Shown piece after piece: positions 53,196-61,155 of a stretch of DNA of 64,000 bases (positions within the stretch are counted from its first letter, which is position 1; each line of letters begins with the position of its first letter). The notes beneath the pieces were generated by a model, which did not search any database, had not been told where the DNA came from, and saw nothing but the letters and a program-made list of their open reading frames with translations. The DNA comes from Actinorhabdospora filicis. GTDB taxonomy: Bacteria > Actinomycetota > Actinomycetes > Mycobacteriales > Micromonosporaceae. Made by a program: the position numbers and the translations under genes. Location of the stretch: positions 1,123,370 through 1,187,369 of the forward strand of contig NZ_BSTX01000001.1 of assembly GCF_030269765.1 (NCBI RefSeq). The letters are read 5' to 3'.

Positions 53196-54002
53196 TCAGC
53201 CCGGGAAGTCGATGGCCGAGGCGCCCTCGCGCCCGGCCTCCACGACGTCGGCGTAGGTCTTCACGCGCTCTTCGAGGATGCCGAGGGCGTCGGAGCCCAG
53301 GACCACCCGCAGCGGCGGCTCGGGCGATTGAACGATGTCGATGAGGGCGTCGGCGGCGCGGTAGGGGTCGCCGGTCTGGTGCCCGTGGATGCTGGGGATG
53401 AACGCCCTGCCCTGCGCCACGACCTCGTAGTCGTCGATGACGGTCTTGGACACGTGCAGGCTGCCCCCGGCCCATTCGGTGCGCAGGCCGCCCAGCTCGG
53501 CGATGGTGACCTTGACGCCGAGCGGCGCGGCCTCCACCGCGAGGGCCTCGCTGATCGCCTCGGCCGCCCACTTCGTGGCGCAGTAGTAGCCGATCGTGGG
53601 GAACGCGACGAGCCCGCCGATGGAGGAGACGGTGAGCACGTGCCCGGCGCCGCGCTCGCGCATCTGCGGCAGGAACGCGCGCGTCACGGCGGCCATCCCG
53701 ATCACGTTGGCCTCGAACATCGCGCGGATCTCGTCGTCCTCGCCCTCCTCGATGCCCGACAGGTAGCCGTAGGCGGCGTTGTTCACCAGGACGTCGACGG
53801 GCCCGGCGGCGGCGACCGCGGCGGCGATCTGGTCCCGGTCGGTGACGTCGAGGCGCAGGCCGAGCGCGTTGTCCCGGGCGGCGAGATCGGCGATGGACTC
53901 GGGCCGCCGGGCGGTGACCACGACCCGCTCGCCGCGGTCGAGGAGGCGTTCGGCGAGCGCGCGTCCGAGGCCGCTGGAGCAGCCGGTGATGAGCCAGTTC
54001 AC
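53196..54002 (-). CDS. Short-chain dehydrogenase/reductase
   Basis: A 268-aa SDR. The cofactor motif TGCSSGLGRALAERL is at the N-terminus, then LDVTD, NNAAYG, the catalytic Ser (TVSSIGG) and Y-x-x-x-K (YYCATKWAAE). Cofactor preference seems to be NADPH (ARRPES after strand 2). The start is GTG 54002 after GGAGGAG. The stop lies two bases from the end of the convergent MFS gene. The inverted repeat at 54140 may control it in addition to the glucanase gene. Confidence 0.92.
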   Translation of the reverse strand: MNWLITGCSSGLGRALAERLLDRGERVVVTARRPESIADLAARDNALGLRLDVTDRDQIAAAVAAAGPVDVLVNNAAYGYLSGIEEGEDDEIRAMFEANVIGMAAVTRAFLPQMRERGAGHVLTVSSIGGLVAFPTIGYYCATKWAAEAISEALAVEAAPLGVKVTIAELGGLRTEWAGGSLHVSKTVIDDYEVVAQGRAFIPSIHGHQTGDPYRAADALIDIVQSPEPPLRVVLGSDALGILEERVKTYADVVEAGREGASAIDFPG

Positions 54003-54139
54003 GATGTCTCCTCCGCTGGGGTGGGGATCCACTCTGCGCCGGGCGCGGCGGGCGGATCCAGGCCTTTCGGCCCTGGTGTGCCGACGTCTCGACACTCTGT
54101 GTTGACTCGTGCGCTTTCGGGCGATACCGTGCGGCAAAC

Positions 54140-54161
54140 ACTTACTGACCAGATAGTAAGT
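54140..54161. promoter_or_regulatory. TetR-type operator candidate
   Basis: ACTTACT and AGTAAGT flank eight bases (GACCAGAT). Such elements often precede SDR and TetR genes. The site lies 19 bases before the glucanase start and 138 bases before the SDR start. Confidence 0.55.
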
Positions 54162-54179
54162 GAGTGGGCAGGAGGAGCC

Positions 54180-55403
54180 ATGAAGCTCTTAAGGACCATC
54201 GTCGGCCTCGTCGCCGCGTTACCCCTCGCCATCGCCATCGCGGCCGTCCAGGCCCCCGCCCCGGCGTCGGCGGGCCCGGTCGTGTTCTCCGACGACTTCA
54301 ACGGCGCGGCCGGCACCGCGCCCGACCCGGCGAAGTGGCGGCACGACATCGGCGGCTCCGGCTGGGGCAACAACGAGCTGGAGTACTACACCGACCGCAC
54401 CGACAACGCGTCCCTGGACGGCGCGGGCAACCTCGTCATCACCGCCCGCCGCGACAATCCGGGCAACTACGGCTGCTGGTACGGGACCTGCCAGTACACC
54501 TCGGCGCGGCTGCTGACCGCGCAGACCTTCACCCAGGCCTACGGGCGTTTCGAGACGCGCATGAAGCTGCCGCGCGGGCAGGGCATGTGGCCGGCGTTCT
54601 GGATGCTGGGCGACAACATCGGCTCGGCCGGCTGGCCCAACTCCGGCGAGATCGACGTGATGGAGAACGTCGGCTTCGAGCCGTCCACCGTGCACGGCAC
54701 CATCCACGGCCCCGGCTACTCCGGCGGCGCCGGTGTGGGCGCCGGTTACACCCTCCCCAACGGGCAGAAGTTCTCCGACGCGTTCCACACCTTCGCCGTG
54801 GACTGGTCGCCCGGCGCGATCGCCTGGTCGGTCGACGGGATCCAGTACTCCCGCAAGACCCCCGCCGACATCGGCGGCAACCAGTGGGTCTTCGACCACC
54901 CCTTCTTCATGATCATGAACCTCGCGGTCGGCGGCAACTGGCCGGGCAACCCCGACGCCGCCACGACGTTCCCGCAGCAGCTCGTGGTCGACTACGTCCG
55001 CGTCACCGCCCCCGACACCGGCTCCGCGGGCCGCATCACCGGCCTGGCCGGCAAGTGCGTGGACATCTCCGGCTCCAACACCGCCGACGGCACCAAGGTC
55101 CAGCTGTGGACGTGCAACGGCACCGGCGCCCAGAACTGGACCTTCGCCGCCGACGGCTCGGTGCGCGCCCTCGGCAAGTGCCTGGACGTCTCCGGCGGCT
55201 CCACCGCCGACGGCGCCAAGGTCCAGCTGTGGACCTGCAACGGCACCGGAGCCCAGAAGTGGGTCCTGTCCGGCGCCAACGACCTGGTCAACCCGCAGGC
55301 GAACAAGTGCCTCGACGTCACCGCCGCCAACACCGCCGACGGCACGCCACTGCAACTGTGGACGTGCAACGGCACCGGCGCCCAGAAGTGGTACCGGAAC
55401 TGA
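54180..55403 (+). CDS. Secreted GH16 beta-glucanase with CBM13 domain
   Basis: A 407-aa secreted glycoside hydrolase. The signal peptide ends near ASAG (about residue 31). The GH16 catalytic domain (32-280) has the E-x-D-x-x-E centre at Glu157, Asp159 and Glu162 (SGEIDVMENVG), as in endo-1,3-beta-glucanases. A C-terminal ricin-B/CBM13 trefoil (about 283-407) has three QLWTCNGTGAQ[NK]W repeats for sugar binding. ATG 54180 follows GGAGGAG by five bases. It likely attacks fungal or plant beta-1,3-glucan. The inverted repeat just upstream points to repression until induced. Confidence 0.96.
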   Translation: MKLLRTIVGLVAALPLAIAIAAVQAPAPASAGPVVFSDDFNGAAGTAPDPAKWRHDIGGSGWGNNELEYYTDRTDNASLDGAGNLVITARRDNPGNYGCWYGTCQYTSARLLTAQTFTQAYGRFETRMKLPRGQGMWPAFWMLGDNIGSAGWPNSGEIDVMENVGFEPSTVHGTIHGPGYSGGAGVGAGYTLPNGQKFSDAFHTFAVDWSPGAIAWSVDGIQYSRKTPADIGGNQWVFDHPFFMIMNLAVGGNWPGNPDAATTFPQQLVVDYVRVTAPDTGSAGRITGLAGKCVDISGSNTADGTKVQLWTCNGTGAQNWTFAADGSVRALGKCLDVSGGSTADGAKVQLWTCNGTGAQKWVLSGANDLVNPQANKCLDVTAANTADGTPLQLWTCNGTGAQKWYRN

Positions 55404-55411
55404 GCACGGGA

Positions 55412-55439
55412 CGCCCCCGCCGGTCGCCCGGCGGGGGCG
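55412..55439. terminator. Terminator after glucanase
   Basis: A perfect 12-bp stem CGCCCCCGCCGG with a TCGC loop. It sits between convergent genes and may serve both. Confidence 0.8.
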
Positions 55440-55454
55440 CGGGCCCCGGGCGAG

Positions 55455-56183
55455 TCAGCCCGCCTGTCCCAGCAGCGTGGCCAGCGCGGTGGCGGCCAGG
55501 ACGACGGCCGTCCACCGGATCGCCGTCGCGGGTCGCGGCGCCGGGCCGGTGCGCCAGGTCCGCACTCCGGCGGGCACCAGGGCGAGGGCGAGTCCGAGGA
55601 CGGCCACCAGTGAGAAGACCGTCGCTCCCTTGAGGACGCCGAGCGGCAGCGCGCAGGCCAGCGCGAGGCCGGTCGCCTGTGTCCAGCCCAGGACGCCGGT
55701 GCGCTTGGCGCCGATGGCGAGCACGATCCAGCCGGTCATGATGGCGATGGAGAAGGTGGCGAAGACGTGGAACGCGCCGTAGCTCTCGCGCACCGCCTCG
55801 GTCGTGGTGGGGACGCCGATGGCGTCGGCGAAGCGGAAGGCCATGTGGTCGGCTCCGGCGTGGAAGATCCGCGCGAGCAGTCCCAGCAGCGCCAGTGTCC
55901 CGCCCCAGACGCCCCATCCGCCGCCGATCCGCCGGGCCAGGGCGATCACGGCGGGCACGAGGGCGACGACGCCGAGCGCGAACAGCGAGTACGACCACGT
56001 GAGCAATGTGGACGCTTCCGCGTAGGCGGCGAGCTGGTCGTCGAAGAGGAGTCCGTACCCGCACCGGGTGAGCACTCCGGCGGTCAGCAGCAGCGGCGCC
56101 AGAACCATTGCGGTGCCGCCGATCCAGCGGTCGAAGGCGTCGGAGCCGACGGGCAGGAGACGGGCGAAGGGGTTCTTGATCAT
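55455..56183 (-). CDS. Multi-spanning membrane protein (242 aa)
   Basis: An integral membrane protein with about six to seven hydrophobic helices and no known catalytic motif. The N-terminus MIKNPFARLLPVGSDAFDRWIGG is followed by helices with a conserved-looking HAGADHMAFRFADAIG loop. The start is ATG 56183. The longer open frame upstream overlaps the divergent DsbA-like gene and is not used. I do not recognise a functional family. Confidence 0.75.
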   Translation of the reverse strand: MIKNPFARLLPVGSDAFDRWIGGTAMVLAPLLLTAGVLTRCGYGLLFDDQLAAYAEASTLLTWSYSLFALGVVALVPAVIALARRIGGGWGVWGGTLALLGLLARIFHAGADHMAFRFADAIGVPTTTEAVRESYGAFHVFATFSIAIMTGWIVLAIGAKRTGVLGWTQATGLALACALPLGVLKGATVFSLVAVLGLALALVPAGVRTWRTGPAPRPATAIRWTAVVLAATALATLLGQAG

Positions 56184-56285
56184 GTGCCGAGTCTGCTGCC
56201 GGGAGGCCCTCCGGCGCGTCGGATCGCGGTCGGGACGTCGTGTACGACCGTGGGCGGAGGTGACCGCGCCCGCTAGGATCCCGGC

Positions 56286-57047
56286 ATGACGGACCCCTGG
56301 CAGCCGCCGCCCGCGCACCCGGTCCAGCCGCCGCTGCGAGGCCACGTCCCGCCGCACGGGCCGCCCCCGCCGTATTACGGTCCGCCGCCTTTCGTCCCGC
56401 CACCGCCGAAGCGGCCGAACACCGGCCTCATCTTCACGATCGTCATCGCGGTGGTCGTGCTCGTCGCCGCCGGGATCGGCGGCGTGGTCTGGCTGACCTC
56501 CGACGGCGCCGACGAGCCCACCCTCTCGGCCACCCCGAAGAACGCCACGCCCGACTACGGGCTGGTCTTCGGCGCGTCCGGCAAGGACAAGACGGTGGAG
56601 GTCTACCTGGACTTCCTGTGCCCCGCCTGCAAAACCTGGCACGAGACCAACGGCCGGGTCTTGAAGCAGGCGATCGCCGACTCGACCATCAAGGCCGTCC
56701 TGCACCCCCTGGCCATCCTCGACCGCATGTCGTCCAGCGAGTACTCCACCCGCGCGGCGGCCGCCGCGGTCTGCGCCGCCGACGAGGACCGCTGGTTCGA
56801 CTACACCGACGCCCTCTGGGCGAACCAGCCCCCAGAGTCCGCCGAACACCCCGGCGACCCCGCCCTCATCTCCATCGGCGAGCAGATCGGCCTCGGTGAC
56901 GCCTTCGCCACCTGCGTGTCCGAGGGCCGCTTCCTCGACTGGGTCCGCACCGGCACGGAGAAGGCCGCGATCCCGGCGGTGCCGACGGTCCTGGTCAACG
57001 GTGCCGAGCAGCCGCTGGGGAGCGACCTGGCGGCGGCCCTGAACTGA
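56286..57047 (+). CDS. Membrane-anchored DsbA-like thioredoxin-fold protein
   Basis: A 253-aa protein with a Pro-rich cytoplasmic head (residues 1-44), one membrane helix (about 47-71) and an extracytoplasmic DsbA-like domain. The active site is Cys112-Pro-Ala-Cys115 (DFLCPACKTWHE), the cis-Pro lies in IPAVPTVLVNG, and additional Cys occur near residues 159 and 208. It likely forms or repairs disulfides in exported proteins, which fits the many Cys-rich secreted products nearby. It stands alone, ended by a bidirectional terminator. Confidence 0.92.
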   Translation: MTDPWQPPPAHPVQPPLRGHVPPHGPPPPYYGPPPFVPPPPKRPNTGLIFTIVIAVVVLVAAGIGGVVWLTSDGADEPTLSATPKNATPDYGLVFGASGKDKTVEVYLDFLCPACKTWHETNGRVLKQAIADSTIKAVLHPLAILDRMSSSEYSTRAAAAAVCAADEDRWFDYTDALWANQPPESAEHPGDPALISIGEQIGLGDAFATCVSEGRFLDWVRTGTEKAAIPAVPTVLVNGAEQPLGSDLAAALN

Positions 57048-57055
57048 GTACGGCG

Positions 57056-57082
57056 AAGGGCCCGCCGTATCGGCGGGCCCTT
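57056..57082. terminator. Bidirectional terminator
   Basis: Stem AAGGGCCCGCCG with loop TAT (57068-57070), then CGGCGGGCCCTT and one more T. It separates the convergent DsbA-like and acyl-CoA dehydrogenase genes. Confidence 0.8.
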
Positions 57083-57094
57083 TCGGGGTGAGCT

Positions 57095-58264
57095 CTACTC
57101 GAAGACCCCGCCCACGTTGGCCAGCACCTGCCGCGCGATGACGATGCGCTGGACCTGGTTGGTGCCCTCGTAGATCTGGGTGATCTTCGCGTCGCGCATC
57201 ATGCGCTCCACGGGGAAGTCCTTGGTGTAGCCGTAGCCGCCGAGGAGCTGGACGGCGTCGACGGTGATCTCCATGGCGACGTCGGAGGCGAAGCACTTGG
57301 CGGAGGCGCCGAAGAAGGTCAGGTCGTCGTCGCCGCGTTCGGACTTGGCGGCGGCGGCGTAGGTGAGCTGGCGGGCGGCGGCGAGCTTCATGGCCATGTC
57401 GGCGAGCATGAACTGGATGCCCTGGAACTCGGCGATGGCGCGGCCGAACTGCTGGCGCTCCTGGACGTAGGCCGCGGCGGCGTCGAGAGCGCCCTGGGCG
57501 ATGCCGAGGGCCTGGGCGGCGATGGTCACACGGGTGTGGTCGAGGGTGCGCATCGCGGTCTTGAAGCCCTCGCCCTCCTCACCGATGATGCGGGAGGCGG
57601 GGATGCGCACGTTGTCGAAGAAGACCTCGCGGGTGGGGGAACCCTTGATGCCGAGCTTCTTCTCCGGCGCCCCGAAGCTGACGCCCTCGTCGTCCTTCTC
57701 CACCACGAACGCGGAGATGCCGCGGCTGCGCTGCGTGGGGTCGGTGACGGCGAAGACGGTGTAGTACTGGGATTCGCCGGCGTTGGTGATCCAGCGCTTG
57801 GCGCCGTTGAGGACCCAGTGGTCGCCGTCGCGGACGGCCTTCGTCTTCAGCGAGGCGGCGTCCGAACCGGCCTCGGGCTCCGACAGGCAGTAACTGAACA
57901 TGGCCTCGCCGGAGGCCACGGCCGGCAGGTACTTCTTCTTCAGTTCCTCGGATCCGGCCAGCAGCAACGGCAGGGAGCCCAGTTTGTTGACCGCGGGGAT
58001 CAGCGAGGAGGACGCGCACGCGCGGGCGACCTCTTCGATGACGATGGCCGTGCCGAGCGCGTCGATGCCCGCGCCACCGTATTCTTCTGGGATGTGCGGG
58101 GCGTGCAGGTCGGCGGCGCGGAGCGCCTCGTACGACTCGCGTGGGAACTCCGCGGTCTCATCGGCCTCGGCCGCGCGGGGCGCGACCTCCGCGTCGCAGA
58201 CCTCGCGGGTCGCGGCCCGGATCGCCTCGTGCTCCTCGGGCAGCCGATACGCTTCGAACACCAT
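57095..58264 (-). CDS. Acyl-CoA dehydrogenase
   Basis: A 389-aa FAD enzyme that makes the 2,3-double bond in acyl-CoA during fatty-acid or branched-chain oxidation. The family signatures are present: FSYCLSEPEAGSDAASLKT, WITNAGESQYYTVFA, and QLLGGYGYTKDFPVERMMRDAKITQIYEGTNQVQR, whose Glu (YEGT) is the catalytic base. The length is typical. The chain-length preference cannot be read from the sequence, though the overall form is that of short-/branched-chain enzymes. It diverges from ugd. Confidence 0.95.
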   Translation of the reverse strand: MVFEAYRLPEEHEAIRAATREVCDAEVAPRAAEADETAEFPRESYEALRAADLHAPHIPEEYGGAGIDALGTAIVIEEVARACASSSLIPAVNKLGSLPLLLAGSEELKKKYLPAVASGEAMFSYCLSEPEAGSDAASLKTKAVRDGDHWVLNGAKRWITNAGESQYYTVFAVTDPTQRSRGISAFVVEKDDEGVSFGAPEKKLGIKGSPTREVFFDNVRIPASRIIGEEGEGFKTAMRTLDHTRVTIAAQALGIAQGALDAAAAYVQERQQFGRAIAEFQGIQFMLADMAMKLAAARQLTYAAAAKSERGDDDLTFFGASAKCFASDVAMEITVDAVQLLGGYGYTKDFPVERMMRDAKITQIYEGTNQVQRIVIARQVLANVGGVFE

Positions 58265-58402
58265 TTACCTCGCCCTTCACCCGTCGTCAATGACCAGGAC
58301 ACCGCGTGCTCGCTTCGGCTGTGAGGATACCTAGGCATAGCGGTACGGCAGTCATGAACGATATTCGTCCAGCGAGTTACCCGCCAGTAGGGGGTCGGTC
58401 TA

Positions 58403-59827
58403 GTGAGCGTCCAGGTCAACGGACCGTCATCGTCGCACCATGTGTCCCCACCCTCGGGCGCGGTGCGGCCCCGGCTGGCGTTCCTCGGCTGCGGTTACCT
58501 GGGCACGACCTACGCGGTGTGCTTCGCCGAGCTGGGTTACGACGTGGTCGGCATGGACGTCAATGCCGAGAAGGTGGCCAAACTCGCCGCCGGTGACCTG
58601 CCCATCCACGAGCCGGGACTGGAGGCGCTGCTGCGCCGCAACCTCGACTCCGGGCGGCTGCGCTTCACCACCTCGTATGAGGACATCGCCGAGTTCGCCG
58701 ACGTGCACTTCATCTGCGTCGGCACGCCCCAGCGGCCCGACTCCGACGCCGCCGACCTCTCCCAGGTCGAGACGTGTGTGACCGACCTCGCCCCGCACCT
58801 GCGGCGCAAGGCCCTCATCCTGGGCAAGTCGACCGTCCCGGTCGGCACCGCCGAATGGGTCGAGACCCTCGTCCAGCGGCACGCCCCGCCCGAGGCCGGC
58901 GTCGAGGTCGCCTGGAGCCCGGAGTTCCTCCAGGAGGGCTTCGCCGTCGAGGACGTCCTGCGCCCCAACCGCGTGGTCTTCGGCGTCAAGAGCGACTGGG
59001 CCCGCGACATGCTCTACGCCGTCCACAAGGGAGTCTTCGAGCTCGCCGCCGTCGAGGACCGCGAGGTCCCCGTCGTGGTCGGCGACTTCGCCACCGCCGA
59101 GCTGGTCAAGGTCGCCGCCAACGCGTTCCTGGCCACCAAGATCTCCTTCATCAACGCCATGGCCGACCTGTGCGAGGCCACCGGCGGCGACGTGACCCTC
59201 CTGGCCCGCGCCATCGGCTACGACGACCGCATCGGCCCGAAGTTCCTGCGCGCCGGGGTCGGCTTCGGCGGCGGCTGCCTGCCCAAGGACATCCGCGCCT
59301 TCGTGGCCCGCGCCGAGGAACTCGGCGTCGGCGACTCCCTGCGCTTCCTCCACGAGGTCGACCGCGTCAACGCCCGCCGCCGCACCAAGGTCGTCCAGAT
59401 GGTCGCCGAGATGTGCGGGCGCACCTCCGGCCCCAACGGCCCCGACCTGTCCGGGCTGCGCGTGGCCATCCTCGGCGTCACCTTCAAGGCCAACAGCGAC
59501 GACGTCCGCGACTCCCCCGCCCTGTCGGTGGCCCGCAAACTCATGCGCGCCGGAGCCGTGGTGACCGCCTACGACCCCGAGGGCATGATCCCCGCCAAGA
59601 ACGTCGTCCCCGACGCCGCCTACGCCAAGAGCGTCAACGAGGCCCTGGCCGGCGCCGACCTGGTGTGCGTGCTGACCGCGTGGGAGGAGTTCCGCCACGC
59701 CGACCCCGCCGCCCTCGCCGAACTCGTCAGCCACCGCCGCATCATCGACGGCACCAACTCCGTCGACCCCACCCTGTGGACCGGCGCCGGATGGACCTAC
59801 CGCGGCATGGGACGCCCCTCCATCTGA
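58403..59827 (+). CDS. ugd: UDP-glucose 6-dehydrogenase
   Basis: Oxidises UDP-glucose to UDP-glucuronate with NAD+, feeding cell-surface polysaccharide or glycosylation. The 474-aa protein has the NAD motif LGCGYLGTTYA at about 28-38, the central linker helix, and catalytic Cys292 in GFGGGCLPKD. A C-terminal UDP-binding domain follows (LGVTFKANSDDVRDSPA). The start is GTG 58403 with a weak GGGGGT upstream. The N-terminal 20 residues are an unusual Ser/His-rich extension. Confidence 0.95.
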   Translation: MSVQVNGPSSSHHVSPPSGAVRPRLAFLGCGYLGTTYAVCFAELGYDVVGMDVNAEKVAKLAAGDLPIHEPGLEALLRRNLDSGRLRFTTSYEDIAEFADVHFICVGTPQRPDSDAADLSQVETCVTDLAPHLRRKALILGKSTVPVGTAEWVETLVQRHAPPEAGVEVAWSPEFLQEGFAVEDVLRPNRVVFGVKSDWARDMLYAVHKGVFELAAVEDREVPVVVGDFATAELVKVAANAFLATKISFINAMADLCEATGGDVTLLARAIGYDDRIGPKFLRAGVGFGGGCLPKDIRAFVARAEELGVGDSLRFLHEVDRVNARRRTKVVQMVAEMCGRTSGPNGPDLSGLRVAILGVTFKANSDDVRDSPALSVARKLMRAGAVVTAYDPEGMIPAKNVVPDAAYAKSVNEALAGADLVCVLTAWEEFRHADPAALAELVSHRRIIDGTNSVDPTLWTGAGWTYRGMGRPSI

Positions 59828-59851
59828 GGACCCGTGCTTCCTGAAAATGTA

Positions 59852-59887
59852 GGCGGCCCGTCACCGGAGAACCGGTGACGGGCCGCC
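59852..59887. terminator. Strong bidirectional terminator
   Basis: A perfect 16-bp stem (GGCGGCCCGTCACCGG) with an AGAA loop at 59868-59871. It lies between the convergent ugd and propeller genes. Confidence 0.85.
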
Positions 59888-59916
59888 GCCCCATCGCCCC
59901 TTCGGAAAGTGCCGCC

Positions 59917-60954
59917 TCAGGAGACGTACGCCAGCAGCCAGAGGTCCTTGATCGACTCCGGCTCCGGCTCGGTCCCGGTGGGGATGCCGTCCAGTCCCCG
60001 CAGGGACACGAAGTTCGAGAAGCGCGCGACCCGGCGCCCGTCCGGCATGAACAGCACCGGCCCGCGGACACCGCTGTCGGGCACGTCCTTGAGGGGCTCC
60101 ACCCGCGTGGTGGCGATGTCGGCGATCACCGAGCAGTCCAGGGCGCGCTTCTTCAGCGGCCCGCCGTCACCGGTGAGGACGCAGACCTTCTTCCCGTCCG
60201 GGCTCACCCCGCCCAGGGCCCGCACCGGCTCGCCGACGGTGTCGGAGACCGCCGGGCCGAGCCCGGTCGCGGCGGCGTTGCCGTCGGGCGTCTGCCAGTA
60301 CACGTCGCCCTTGCTCAGGTAGTACAGGTCGTAACCGCCATCGGTGCGGGCCACCGGGCGCGCGAAGCACCCGCCGACCTTGACCGCGGTGCTGGCCGCC
60401 GCGCCGGTGGTCACGTCGAACCACTGGAGCTTCGGGGCGCCGGAGGCGTCGACACCGTTCTGGGTGAGCACCATCGGCTTCCCGTCGGGCGCCCACACCG
60501 CGTCCTGGCACACCTGCTCGCCCAGCGCGAGCCCGGCGACGACGACGCGCTCGGTACCTGCGCTCAGGTCGCGGACGACCAGCTCGGCCCGGTCGGACAC
60601 GTACGCCAGGAACCGCCCGTCGGCCGACAGCCCGGCGGTGTCGAACATCCACCGGCCGTTCACCGAGTACACCGACTTGCCCTCGCCGCCGGTCCGCCAC
60701 GACCACAGCTGGCTGGTCTTGTCCCCCGCCTTGAGGTAGTACAGGGTGCCGCCGATGGCGATCTTGGCGTCCGGCACCGGGTCCGGCGCGCCGGAATCGG
60801 CGAAACCCAGGCCCGGATCGGCCGTGGGACGGTGGTGCCGGCCCACGAAGGTCACCACCGCGGCCAGGATCACGATGCCGAGCACCGCGAGCGAAGCCCA
60901 GAAGAACCGGCCGAGCCGGGCCGGTTCACCGCCGTTCGGCGAGGTTTGCGCCAT
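59917..60954 (-). CDS. Membrane-anchored beta-propeller protein (345 aa)
   Basis: One membrane helix (about residues 17-39) followed by an extracytoplasmic TolB-like propeller: LSADGRFLAYVSDR, DLSAGTERVVV, VCQDAVWAPDGKPM, GVSPDGKKVCVL. It parallels the secreted propeller at 36697-37671 in block order and Cys placement. I choose the ATG at 60954 (MAQTSPNGG); GGGGA is six bases upstream of it and directly abuts the ATG two codons earlier. Function is unknown. Confidence 0.78.
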   Translation of the reverse strand: MAQTSPNGGEPARLGRFFWASLAVLGIVILAAVVTFVGRHHRPTADPGLGFADSGAPDPVPDAKIAIGGTLYYLKAGDKTSQLWSWRTGGEGKSVYSVNGRWMFDTAGLSADGRFLAYVSDRAELVVRDLSAGTERVVVAGLALGEQVCQDAVWAPDGKPMVLTQNGVDASGAPKLQWFDVTTGAAASTAVKVGGCFARPVARTDGGYDLYYLSKGDVYWQTPDGNAAATGLGPAVSDTVGEPVRALGGVSPDGKKVCVLTGDGGPLKKRALDCSVIADIATTRVEPLKDVPDSGVRGPVLFMPDGRRVARFSNFVSLRGLDGIPTGTEPEPESIKDLWLLAYVS

Positions 60955-61155
60955 GTCCATTCCCCGTTTCCGCGTATCGCACGGGTGAAGACGGTTGCTG
61001 GGAGCACGCTGGTTGCCACCTCGGCGCAACATTTCAATCTCGCCACTGATCGTTTCGGCGAAACCGCAGGTCAAAGGCATTGAGCGTAGTCAAATCGTGA
61101 TGCGCGTCGCCTTTGCGAATACCGAAACGTTGCGTGAGCGCGGCATTCTGCGAGG

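Noticed and set aside
51826..54141. Upstream extension of the large HTH-NTPase regulator to 1684 codons
   Set aside because: It runs antisense through the MFS and in another frame of the SDR gene and is Arg/Pro-rich. The real protein starts with the HTH near 51825.
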